IMG/VR virus record: IMGVR_UViG_3300048026_001019
Coordinates: 1-52,640 of that record
Length of the DNA stretch: 52,640 nucleotides
From: a virus
Direction: 5' to 3' (one strand)
Below, piece by piece: positions 7,691 to 14,286 of this stretch (positions within the stretch are counted from its first letter, which is position 1; the number at the start of each line of letters is the position of its first letter). Under the pieces are notes generated by a model. That model ran no database searches. It worked only from the letters and a program-made list of their open reading frames with translations, and was not told the origin of the DNA. A program made the translations under genes and the position numbers.

Positions 7691-7719
7691 TTTATAACAC
7701 AGAAATTGTTATATGTCAA
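7691..7719 (-). promoter_or_regulatory. Sigma-70-like promoter of the tmRNA gene
   Basis: Minus strand TTGACA (7714-7719), 17-nt spacer, TATAAA (7691-7696). Predicted start about 7684, just before the acceptor piece. Confidence 0.82.
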
Positions 7720-7828
7720 CCTCGATTTCAATCACAGAGGATTGCTCGCCTCTCTTATGGAATCTGCAGAGTTCTGGATCTTCTTCAATAAACCAGCCCA
7801 AAGCGATCAACGCACAGTTTATGACAAT
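7709..7828 (-). CDS. Possible small membrane ORF, start unclear
   Basis: An open frame that reads I-V-I-N-C-A-L-I-A-L-G-W-F-I-E-E-D-P-E-L-C-R-F-H then a polar tail, ending inside the tmRNA promoter. The composition looks like real protein, but the only ordinary start codon (TTG 7810) lies inside the hydrophobic segment and no ribosome-binding site is visible. It overlaps the end of a 22-aa ORF in another frame. A frameshifted or degraded two-helix protein is possible. Confidence 0.3.
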   Translation of the reverse strand: MVINCALIALGWFIEEDPELCRFHKRGEQSSVIEIEVDI

Positions 7829-7832
7829 TCGT

Positions 7833-7901
7833 TTATATTGTAACGAGAAGTCCTAAACAAGATACTCCAATTATAAATTCAATTATTTCGAATTTAGTCA
7901 T
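7833..7901 (-). CDS. Tiny membrane peptide (22 aa)
   Basis: MTKFEIIEFIIGVSCLGLLVTI, a single hydrophobic helix preceded by a very strong AAGGAG 6 nt upstream of the ATG. It stops just before the next hydrophobic frame begins, so it may be the first half of a two-helix protein. Confidence 0.45.
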   Translation of the reverse strand: MTKFEIIEFIIGVSCLGLLVTI

Positions 7902-7927
7902 ATTGATCTCCTTCTGTTGTTGTCAAG

Positions 7928-7955
7928 AAAAAAGGCGTCCGAAGACGCCTTTTTA
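7928..7955 (-). terminator. Bidirectional-looking terminator after the HTH gene
   Basis: AAAAAAAGGCGTC-CGAA-GACGCCTTTTT: a 6-bp GC stem with a tetraloop, flanked by A-run and T-run so it can act on either strand. It lies directly after the winged-helix gene. Confidence 0.85.
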
Positions 7956-7971
7956 TAGTGTCGCTTCTAAA

Positions 7972-8223
7972 TTAAGAAGAAGCGAATACCTTAGCTCTAC
8001 TGCCGTTCACGTCACGTGCAGTGATGCCATACTTCACTTTGCCTGATGTGGCAACTGAAGTTTTTACATTCAAGCCAGCTGCTTTCAATTCACTCATTCG
8101 AGCTGCTAGTTTTTGAATGCCAAACCTTGCATTGGCATCTGCCGCAGTCAAAGTTTTACCAGTACCTCTTAGATAGTTTTCTAAGAAAGTCTTCTGGTTA
8201 GTTTTAATGGTTGTAAAAGCCAT
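7972..8223 (-). CDS. Small winged-helix/HTH-like protein conserved in T4-like marine phages
   Basis: 83 residues. A helical segment L-E-N-Y-L-R-G-T-G-K-T-L-T-A-A-D-A-N-A-R-F-G, then K-L-A-A-R-M-S-E-L-K-A-A-G-L-N-V (recognition-helix look) and a short basic wing (G-K-V-K-Y-G-I-T-A-R). It resembles an abundant unnamed cyanophage protein (from memory). It has its own sigma-70 promoter, an attenuator-like hairpin in the leader and a strong terminator, as expected for a highly expressed or autoregulated DNA-binding protein. Confidence 0.75.
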   Translation of the reverse strand: MAFTTIKTNQKTFLENYLRGTGKTLTAADANARFGIQKLAARMSELKAAGLNVKTSVATSGKVKYGITARDVNGSRAKVFASS

Positions 8224-8243
8224 AATTTACCTCTTTCAAAAGT

Positions 8244-8269
8244 TAATAAAAATGGAGTAACCTTACTCC
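8244..8269 (-). promoter_or_regulatory. Attenuator-like hairpin in the leader of the HTH gene
   Basis: Minus strand GGAGTAA/TTACTCC stem followed by ATTTTTATT, between the promoter and the ribosome-binding site. It could terminate early unless opened. Confidence 0.5.
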
Positions 8270-8310
8270 GCTTTACCAAGAAGCTATTCTCTTAGCCTCA
8301 TTGTTTATAC

Positions 8311-8339
8311 AGTATAACTTCGTTTGCAAACAAAGTCAA
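8311..8339 (-). promoter_or_regulatory. Sigma-70-like promoter of the HTH gene
   Basis: Minus strand TTGACT (8334-8339), 17-nt spacer, TATACT (8311-8316). Confidence 0.72.
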
Positions 8340-8354
8340 CCTTTATTTTGGACT

Positions 8355-8792
8355 TTACAAAATTCTTACATACTCTGCTAAATCTTGGATGTCAGTTTCA
8401 GATAAATTTGCAGCCTGTCCCCACATCATTCCACTTTTTGCTCCTACAGTTTCTCCTGCTTTGTAACTACGCAAACGACCTGTGATATACTCTACAGTCT
8501 GTCCTGCAAGTGCCGGACCCATGCCGCCACCGCCAGTGGCACCATGACATGCAGAGCAAACAGCATATTTTGCTTTGCCAGGAAGATCTTCAATTGACGC
8601 AACCTGTACAATTCCTTCACCTTTAACACTTACTATTGAAAAGGGTGTTATACGATTTTGAATTTCGTTCTTTTGTGCTGCGGTTAGTGGTCGAGCATCG
8701 ACACTATCCATACAGCCAACGAGTGCAAATAACATTATACTAATTACAATAAACAATAAAGTTCTTGTTGGAAAACAACTATAAAATTTCAT
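8355..8792 (-). CDS. Class I cytochrome c, probable lipoprotein
   Basis: 145 residues. The N-terminal hydrophobic helix with I-M-L-F-A-L-V-G-C looks like a lipobox (Cys 27). The heme site is C-S-A-C-H (about 78-82). The likely distal Met ligand lies in A-K-S-G-M-M-W-G-Q-A, and the domain closes with D-I-Q-D-L-A-E-Y-V-R-I-L, the usual C-terminal helix. It would carry electrons in the periplasm after host Ccm heme attachment. The start overlaps the IscU stop by 1 nt. Confidence 0.87.
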   Translation of the reverse strand: MKFYSCFPTRTLLFIVISIMLFALVGCMDSVDARPLTAAQKNEIQNRITPFSIVSVKGEGIVQVASIEDLPGKAKYAVCSACHGATGGGGMGPALAGQTVEYITGRLRSYKAGETVGAKSGMMWGQAANLSETDIQDLAEYVRIL

Positions 8793-9166
8793 TAATTTTT
8801 ATCCTTGTAGTCTTGTATTGCTGCTTTAATTGCATCCTCAGCTAGTACTGAGCAATGTATTTTTACTGGAGGAAGTGCAAGTTCGTTAGCTAGATCAACA
8901 TTCTTTATTGATCCTGCATCTTCCAAAGACATGCCTTTAACCCATTCTGTAAGCAAACTACTGCTTGCAATAGCACTTCCGCAACCGTATGTTTTAAACT
9001 TAGCATCTTCTATTATGCCATCTTTTACTTTTATTTGTAAACGCATAACATCTCCGCAAGCCGGAGCACCTACCATTCCAGTTCCGATCCCATCTACTGA
9101 AGGATCCCACTTTCCAACATTACGGGGATTTTCGTAATGGTCCAACACTTTATCTGAATACGCCAT
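8792..9166 (-). CDS. iscU: Fe-S cluster scaffold IscU
   Basis: The 124-residue IscU/NifU-N protein has all three cluster cysteines: G-A-P-A-C-G-D (37), Y-G-C-G-S-A-I-A-S-S-S (63) and H-C-S-V-L-A-E-D (106, with the preceding His). N-terminal Y-S-D-K-V-L-D-H-Y-E-N-P-R-N-V-G is canonical. The HscA-binding motif L-P-P-V-K is present. It would use host IscS. A separate Nfu carrier is encoded at 22.8 kb. Confidence 0.93.
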   Translation of the reverse strand: MAYSDKVLDHYENPRNVGKWDPSVDGIGTGMVGAPACGDVMRLQIKVKDGIIEDAKFKTYGCGSAIASSSLLTEWVKGMSLEDAGSIKNVDLANELALPPVKIHCSVLAEDAIKAAIQDYKDKN

Positions 9167-9254
9167 ATGATGCGTCCTCTTGTGTATATGTGTATATTTA
9201 GTGTAAATTTACGCTTATCACAAGAATAGGCGTAAATTTTAGCTTAATTTACTT

Positions 9255-9347
9255 CTAATCTGAACTCGGTGGTGCTGGATGCGGTGAAACTGGTGGTTCT
9301 ACTGGTGATGGTGGAACAGGTGGTACTGGGTCTACTGGTTTGTTCAT
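9255..9347 (-). CDS. Proline-rich micro-protein (30 aa)
   Basis: A start with a strong AAGGAG opens a frame of 13 Pro in 30 residues, built on repeats of P-V-x-P-P. It ends with TAG. A late-type octamer CATAAATA overlaps the 3' end of the tRNA-Thr gene upstream. Function unknown; polyproline stretches normally need EF-P. Confidence 0.5.
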   Translation of the reverse strand: MNKPVDPVPPVPPSPVEPPVSPHPAPPSSD

Positions 9348-9371
9348 AATATTCTCCTTATATTATATTTA

Positions 9372-9447
9372 TGGTGCCGGTGCCAAGATTCGAACTCGGG
9401 ACCTACTGATTACAAATCAGTTGCTCTACCAACTGAGCTACGCCGGC
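9372..9447 (-). tRNA. tRNA-Thr (anticodon TGT)
   Basis: 76 nt with 3' CCA encoded. The acceptor stem GCCGGCG/CACCGGC has one mismatch at position 6. The D arm contains AGTTGGTAGAG. The anticodon stem ACTGA/TCAGT encloses loop TTTGTAA, giving anticodon TGT for ACA codons, which are frequent in this AT-rich sequence. The T loop is TTCGAAT. Confidence 0.95.
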
Positions 9448-9455
9448 TCTATAAA

Positions 9456-9836
9456 CTAGTTACAGATCCTTTCGTAGTAAATGACTTGATTGCCATAATG
9501 GTCGTATCTAGAACGTCTTACGTCTCTACAAACATTATTGTGTCTACGATTACTGTTTCTAAAGATTTCGTTAATAATAATTCCACCAATAATAATACCT
9601 GCTATATCATTGTTACGTCTATGGTGTCTACCATAATAAGGTCTATGTCCGTATCTACGATTGTGGTATCCTCTAGGATCGTGCCATCTATTATAATTAT
9701 TGTTATAATATCCACCATAATTATAATTGTTATTATTATAATAATTATTATACCTATGATCTGCTTTTGCAGGTACTGCTAAAAATACAGCAAGTGCAAT
9801 AACTACCAAACATATAATTACTTTAAATTTTTTCAT
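9456..9836 (-). CDS. Secreted Asn/Tyr/Arg-rich protein
   Basis: 126 residues with a clear signal peptide (M-K-K-F-K-V-I-I-C-L-V-V-I-A-L-A-V-F-L-A, cleavage after A-K-A). The mature part is N/Y/R/H-rich low complexity (Y-N-N-Y-Y-N-N-N-N-Y-N-Y), then a Gly/Ile helix (A-G-I-I-I-G-G-I-I-I-N) like a glycine zipper, and two Cys near the end. AGGAGG precedes ATG 9836. Function unknown; periplasmic or envelope location is likely. Confidence 0.65.
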   Translation of the reverse strand: MKKFKVIICLVVIALAVFLAVPAKADHRYNNYYNNNNYNYGGYYNNNYNRWHDPRGYHNRRYGHRPYYGRHHRRNNDIAGIIIGGIIINEIFRNSNRRHNNVCRDVRRSRYDHYGNQVIYYERICN

Positions 9837-9844
9837 ATAGCCTC

Positions 9845-10054
9845 CTAAGTAAAAAATAATAACTTTGTGTTTCCTGCTATAATCATACAACATGTAACAA
9901 CGTGCAAGACGATCCAGAATGTTCTGGCCGCCAATGCACGTTTAACACTAGTCTGCGATATAGGTAAAAACTCAGGTTTGTCATCGTCAGTTAAGCCTAT
10001 TGGCATTCCAACTGTTCTTGCCCATGTTCTAAGCCATTTTCGCTGACCACTCAT
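9845..10054 (-). CDS. Small membrane-anchored hypothetical protein
   Basis: 69 residues. A conserved-looking N terminus (R-K-W-L-R-T-W-A-R-T-V-G-M-P), then one hydrophobic helix (F-W-I-V-L-H-V-V-T-C-C-M-I-I-A-G). Start and stop overlap its neighbours by 1 nt. No function recognised. Confidence 0.6.
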   Translation of the reverse strand: MSGQRKWLRTWARTVGMPIGLTDDDKPEFLPISQTSVKRALAARTFWIVLHVVTCCMIIAGNTKLLFFT

Positions 10055-10239
10055 TACATGTTGTTCTTCTTTTCTTGAATTTCAGCACGTCTTGACTTAG
10101 ACAATTTGCCGAGATCTCCAAGGGCTTTTCTGGCTCTAGCAGCCGCAGCCTTTACACCTTTTTCATCAAAAGTTTCAGCTTCTGCAAGGTATTGATTAAA
10201 CGCTTGAACAATTTGTTCGTGTTGTGATAATTCACTCAT
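10054..10239 (-). CDS. Histone H1-like (Hc1-type) small protein
   Basis: 61 residues, helical, Ala/Lys/Arg-rich at the C terminus: V-K-A-A-A-A-R-A-R-K-A-L-G-D-L-G-K-L-S-K-S-R-R. This resembles the chlamydial Hc1-type fold (a-A-x-R-x-R-K-x-L-x-x-L-x-K). It may bind DNA in packaging or host nucleoid remodelling. It overlaps the HAD gene by 8 nt. Confidence 0.6.
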   Translation of the reverse strand: MSELSQHEQIVQAFNQYLAEAETFDEKGVKAAAARARKALGDLGKLSKSRRAEIQEKKNNM

Positions 10240-10843
10240 TCTCTTCTCCTGTAATATAAGAATAAATTTCTTTCCAATTTACTACTTTATGTATGCCATT
10301 AGCAAGTTCTTCATTCATATTGTGGCCGTGTTCGACCAATATTGGACGCAAGCCCTGCTTAAGGCCTGCCTCTGCATTTTCTAACTTATCTTCAATCCAG
10401 AAACAGTTAGAGTCCTTATATTCAGCAAGGGCTTCATCTTTTGGTGCGCCTGTTGCTAAACATATAAGTTTTGTAAAAGCTGATGTTCCAAAAAGCTTTT
10501 CTAAATTCATTCTACGAAGTTTATATGCATAGGTATCTGTGCTCATTGATGTTATACAATGAAACTCATAACCTTTTTCTTCGTGTAGTTTCTTTACATA
10601 ATGCACACTATCTCTTAGTGCTGGTAGAAAGCCCATTGCGGCACTTTCGTTAAACTGCTTTACAAGTTTATGTCCTTTATTATTGGATTCAACATTAAAG
10701 CTTTTGGATATATCATATTGGAAATTTGCACCAGGTTGCTTTTCGTAACCTTGTTGTTCCATCCAACAGCTAAATGCGTACTCCCAATTAAGTAGCACAC
10801 CGTCTGCATCTGTTAATATTAGTTTTTGAGCCTTATTTTTCAT
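10232..10843 (-). CDS. HAD-superfamily hydrolase/phosphatase
   Basis: 203 residues. Motif I is L-T-D-A-D-G-V-L-L-N-W-E (catalytic D-x-D), motif II I-T-S-M-S (about 105), and motif III/IV includes F-W-I-E-D-K-L-E-N-A (paired acidic residues). Nucleotidase-like members of this size occur in T4-like marine phages. Substrate unknown. It has a perfect sigma-70 promoter 33 nt upstream. Confidence 0.78.
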   Translation of the reverse strand: MKNKAQKLILTDADGVLLNWEYAFSCWMEQQGYEKQPGANFQYDISKSFNVESNNKGHKLVKQFNESAAMGFLPALRDSVHYVKKLHEEKGYEFHCITSMSTDTYAYKLRRMNLEKLFGTSAFTKLICLATGAPKDEALAEYKDSNCFWIEDKLENAEAGLKQGLRPILVEHGHNMNEELANGIHKVVNWKEIYSYITGEENE

Positions 10844-10875
10844 ACTTGCCTATCTTTATTTTAGTTTATAATGCT

Positions 10876-10904
10876 ATTATAGCACCAAATGTGATAGTTG
10901 TCAA
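10876..10904 (-). promoter_or_regulatory. Consensus sigma-70 promoter of the HAD/Hc1-like operon
   Basis: Minus strand TTGACA (10899-10904), 17-nt spacer, TATAAT (10876-10881). Confidence 0.82.
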
Positions 10905-10909
10905 GTCTT

Positions 10910-11701
10910 TTATGGAGTACTAAATCCATTTGATTGTAGTACTGTTTGATATTGGCTAAAAACACTGCTTCTTCCGCCGTCTGGCCCCCAACATCGTTTG
11001 GCTCCTGTATCACAATGTATAAACCCATTATATACACCTATTCCTGTAAATCCAGCATCACAAGCCATTTGGATAAATTCTATGCGTTCACTAAATGTTC
11101 CAACTGGCCATCGAATATCAAAAGCAATCCCCTCTGTATGCTTGCTCTTTTTGGCTCCTCCAATTTCTCGATTATATTGTAACGGTCTAAATGCACTGTT
11201 TATTTGTAATGGTCTGCCAAATGTTTTTGCAAGGCCTTCTAGTTGTTTCCATGCACCTTCAGTAACTGCTGTACTGACTTGAGGTTCTGGTATTATCCAA
11301 TCTGATTGTCTTTGATCATCTTGAAACGGCGTTGTTGCATCTAAATCATTGCCTCTTGGATGTTGTGAAAAGCTAGGACCAGTTCCAGCCGCAGCTGAGC
11401 CAGGCGCTCCTAATATTCCGGTAAAGCCGTTTACAGGATTAAATCCTTTTCCACTACCTGGATCAAATTGCTCTAAAGGCTCATTTATATCCATATCACC
11501 GCCCGCGGCCATTTCGGCAGATAGATCTGATAATATTGCTCTTCCTTGGTCTTCACTAATGCCTTGAAGATCTTCAAATCCTAATGCATCCGAAAGTGTT
11601 CCACCAATAATCGGACCACCATTGATATAGACATCATCTGACCCTGTAACAGACATATTTTCGCCTGTATCAAAATCTCCAACTCTATGTGCTTTTGGCA
11701 T
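10910..11701 (-). CDS. Virion protein with M15-type D-Ala-D-Ala peptidase domain
   Basis: 263 residues. The N-terminal half is a low-complexity Gly/Asp-rich virion-like region. The C-terminal half is a Peptidase_M15_3 domain: L-Q-I-N-S-A-F-R-P, then S-K-H-T-E-G-I-A-F-D (zinc His and Asp of the S-x-H-x-x-G-x-A-x-D motif) and G-F-I-H-C-D (third zinc ligand). It probably cuts peptide cross-links during genome entry. It lies next to a second, divergent M15-like protein. Confidence 0.8.
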   Translation of the reverse strand: MPKAHRVGDFDTGENMSVTGSDDVYINGGPIIGGTLSDALGFEDLQGISEDQGRAILSDLSAEMAAGGDMDINEPLEQFDPGSGKGFNPVNGFTGILGAPGSAAAGTGPSFSQHPRGNDLDATTPFQDDQRQSDWIIPEPQVSTAVTEGAWKQLEGLAKTFGRPLQINSAFRPLQYNREIGGAKKSKHTEGIAFDIRWPVGTFSERIEFIQMACDAGFTGIGVYNGFIHCDTGAKRCWGPDGGRSSVFSQYQTVLQSNGFSTP

Positions 11702-11719
11702 TATAACTCCTAATTAAAA

Positions 11720-12592
11720 CTATTGAGGGCCAGTTGCTCTTGGATCAGCTACAGCCCCTAAAGAGGATCGTGCTTCTGCATCATGCACGTAATTTTTACC
11801 ATCTTCACCTGCGGATCCCGTCTTAGATTGATATCCTAATGGATCACCTAATGCTCTATCTATCGCATATTTTTCTATTACTGGGAATGTTCCAAAGCGT
11901 CCATCGTCTTCACTATCTGCTCCTTCTTTTTCCCAATAATACTTCCCACTTACTCTAATCAATACTTTTTTCATCAATGCTTCGTCATCAGTAGGAATAT
12001 TAAGTTTAACTAATATAGCATGTCTTTCGGTTTGATTTACAATAGTTTTGCTTCCGGCTGCAGCTGGAGGTGTAACACCTTTATTTCCGGATTGTTGCAT
12101 AGCTATTTTTTGAGCATCCTTAGTTAATGGGTTAATTATTCCCGTTGCTGGATTGAATATATCTGAAGATGAATTGGCATTTGGTAATGCTAGTTTTTCT
12201 CTTGATCTAACTGGTGGCCAGCGTTTGTCACTAATGCTAGGATCTACAACCTCATCGTCAGGAACAGGTGGACCAATAACAATTTTGTCAATATTTTCTT
12301 GTGTTGTGCCGTCACCGTCTTTGCCTACCTTAGTATTCATGACTTCGCCAACACCAACTTCTTTAATTTGCTTTCTTATTGCTTCTGCATTGGCAGCGCC
12401 ATTATTACTGATAGCCACTGCAAGTAAGGCTTTCTGTATGTCGTTCATTACATGACTTGTAACTGCACCTTGGTTCGGATCTTCCATTACTTTTCTAAGC
12501 AGTCTTACATCATCACGTATGCCTGTGAGAGCTACAATAATTCTATTAAGCTCGTCTGTATAATCTGTATGTGTAAAATCAACTGATGGCAT
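11720..12592 (-). CDS. Putative virion/baseplate structural protein
   Basis: 290 residues. An N-terminal helical segment (Y-T-D-E-L-N-R-I-I-V-A-L-T-G-I-R-D-D-V-R-L-L) is followed by long Gly/Pro/Asp-rich linkers. ATG 12592 overlaps the upstream stop (TAATG). No enzyme motif. The structural assignment rests on its place between the two M15-type proteins. Confidence 0.55.
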   Translation of the reverse strand: MPSVDFTHTDYTDELNRIIVALTGIRDDVRLLRKVMEDPNQGAVTSHVMNDIQKALLAVAISNNGAANAEAIRKQIKEVGVGEVMNTKVGKDGDGTTQENIDKIVIGPPVPDDEVVDPSISDKRWPPVRSREKLALPNANSSSDIFNPATGIINPLTKDAQKIAMQQSGNKGVTPPAAAGSKTIVNQTERHAILVKLNIPTDDEALMKKVLIRVSGKYYWEKEGADSEDDGRFGTFPVIEKYAIDRALGDPLGYQSKTGSAGEDGKNYVHDAEARSSLGAVADPRATGPQ

Positions 12593-13722
12593 TATGCTTT
12601 CCAAACATCTTGAAGAGCTACTGGAGCAAGAGCAAATGTTGGAGCATACTTTCTAGAAGGATCTCTACCTCCCCAACAATTGCCTGGCTTAATTCCTGTA
12701 AGATCGCCTGCCGCTTGTCCTGTAAGTGCAATATCAATATGTATTCCTGTGTCGTTCATATAGGTATTACCAAATCCTGCAGCTGTTGCTCCTGCACCTT
12801 TAGCCAATTCTACAAAATTAATCATTACTCGAAAATCTGCTTTTGATTGGGCATTTAGTGCCTTTTTAAATTTATCATGATAAAGATAGACATCTGCGCC
12901 ATACCCTAAGTCATGCCTGTTTGATCCTGTTCTTGATACGTTTTTGATACCGCCGTCTACGTATCGTAGTTGTCCACCTGAAAAGATTGCAGCATTTACT
13001 CCGGCACCACCTGCAGCTGATTTAATTATATTCATTAATGCATCTTGTATAGGTCTATTTCTAATCTTACCTTGATTAGCATATTTTACAATTCCACTGC
13101 CGCCACCGGTTGGTGACAAGCCTGAAGCTTTTAGATCTTCTAATGAAATATCATTTGGTGATTTAAATATTGGAGAGCCGTCGCCATACGGTGGAGGATC
13201 AATCTCTGGCGTTTTAATTTCATCTGATTTAGCATATCCAACAGGTTTCCCGTCAGGACCTCGTGACGTTAGCCCTCCTGAATAACTTGTATATTTGCCG
13301 CCAGCTCTTATACTAGCAAAATTCTTTTCATGTAAATCATCAAAATTACTTGGTCTTGCAAGTTCAGCATTAATATGTGCTAACACATCAGCTTCTTCGA
13401 AATTAAGTTCTTTTGCCGCTTGTAATATTCTAGCTTCAGGAGTAGGTGCGTTAGTATCTGCTGTTCTTGTATAATTACCTTTTTTATAATCTGTAGCCCT
13501 ATTAGTAATAATTCTCATATCAGCTTGAATGTCTTCAAACAAGCTAGCTATTTCACCAAAATGTAATTTGTAACCATCGTCAAAATGTAAATGACTGTGT
13601 TCACCTTCAACGGAATCACTGATATCACCATCGTCTCGGTCGATGGCCGTGTGCTGCATAGTGTTGCCAGGATGTCCTGATTCTTCTGTATTAGGAGTTG
13701 ATGGAGTAGTGTTAGCGGCCAT
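12592..13722 (-). CDS. Virion protein with divergent M15-like peptidase C-terminal domain
   Basis: 376 residues. N-terminal H-S-H-L-H-F-D-D-G-Y-K-L-H-F (hub/spike-like strand), helical middle, then a C-terminal domain with S-R-T-G-S-N-R-H-D-L-G-Y-G-A-D-V-Y-L (x-R-H-x-x-G-x-A-D), G-I-H-I-D-I-A and N-C-W-G-G-R. These are the D-Ala-D-Ala metallopeptidase ligands in order. A baseplate-hub lysozyme-equivalent role is inferred. Confidence 0.65.
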   Translation of the reverse strand: MAANTTPSTPNTEESGHPGNTMQHTAIDRDDGDISDSVEGEHSHLHFDDGYKLHFGEIASLFEDIQADMRIITNRATDYKKGNYTRTADTNAPTPEARILQAAKELNFEEADVLAHINAELARPSNFDDLHEKNFASIRAGGKYTSYSGGLTSRGPDGKPVGYAKSDEIKTPEIDPPPYGDGSPIFKSPNDISLEDLKASGLSPTGGGSGIVKYANQGKIRNRPIQDALMNIIKSAAGGAGVNAAIFSGGQLRYVDGGIKNVSRTGSNRHDLGYGADVYLYHDKFKKALNAQSKADFRVMINFVELAKGAGATAAGFGNTYMNDTGIHIDIALTGQAAGDLTGIKPGNCWGGRDPSRKYAPTFALAPVALQDVWKA

Positions 13723-13723
13723 A

Positions 13724-14023
13724 CTAGCTCACCTGTGATGCATACTGTGTCGCTACATCTTCGTCTGTTGCATTGGCGCAAAGAATATTTACACTGTTTA
13801 TTTCAACATTGCTTAATGTTGCCATTGTAGATGACAGTGGACCAAACAGGGCTTTTGTAATTCCTGTATCAGCTACTGATGTTGTTCCGTTAATAACAAG
13901 AGGTTTATTAACTTTGATTGAAGACGCAGATTCAGATATAAATTTAGCAACAATTTCAACACCCTGAACTGTTCTAATAGTAATTATATCGTCTGCTTCT
14001 ACTGTTGTTTGTAATAGTGCCAT
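13724..14023 (-). CDS. Small beta-rich structural protein (LSm/SH3-like N terminus)
   Basis: 99 residues. V-E-A-D-D-I-I-T-I-R-T-V-Q-G-V-E-I-V-A-K-F then S-I-K-V-N-K-P-L-V-I is a five-strand barrel pattern like LSm or KOW folds. The rest is Ser/Ala/Thr-rich. It lies between baseplate-type and RNR genes. Function unknown. Confidence 0.6.
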   Translation of the reverse strand: MALLQTTVEADDIITIRTVQGVEIVAKFISESASSIKVNKPLVINGTTSVADTGITKALFGPLSSTMATLSNVEINSVNILCANATDEDVATQYASQVS

Positions 14024-14286
14024 TATAATGTGTACCCCGTTCCATTAAATCCTGTGTTTTCTATATATGTATTTAACTGATTATAACCGCCAATTACTTC
14101 ACTATTGATAATAATTTGTGGCATTGTTCGGGCAGATGGTGCTATTTCTAGCAATTCTTCTCTAGTCAAATCGTCACCTAATGTTCTTGTAGTGTACTTT
14201 ATATCCATTCTGTCTAATAAAGCTTTTGCTTTATCACAGTACGGACACATTGGTTTTGATAATACAACAACATTTGGGGAACTCAT
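14023..14286 (-). CDS. Glutaredoxin
   Basis: 87 residues with active site C-P-Y-C (12-15), cis-Pro motif T-M-P-Q-I and the glutathione-binding G-G-Y-N-Q-L. It would reduce the phage ribonucleotide reductase. It overlaps nrdB by 4 nt in the same operon. Confidence 0.93.
   Translation of the reverse strand: MSSPNVVVLSKPMCPYCDKAKALLDRMDIKYTTRTLGDDLTREELLEIAPSARTMPQIIINSEVIGGYNQLNTYIENTGFNGTGYTL

Noticed and set aside
7558-7791. A 77-aa plus-strand ORF over the tmRNA gene
   Set aside because: It is the antisense of the tmRNA acceptor piece, spacer and promoter. The RNA structure, tag and promoter on the minus strand explain the sequence.
9486-9782. A 98-aa Ile/Val/Ser-rich plus-strand ORF
   Set aside because: A shadow of the Asn/Tyr-rich secreted protein on the minus strand; low complexity, no ribosome-binding site.
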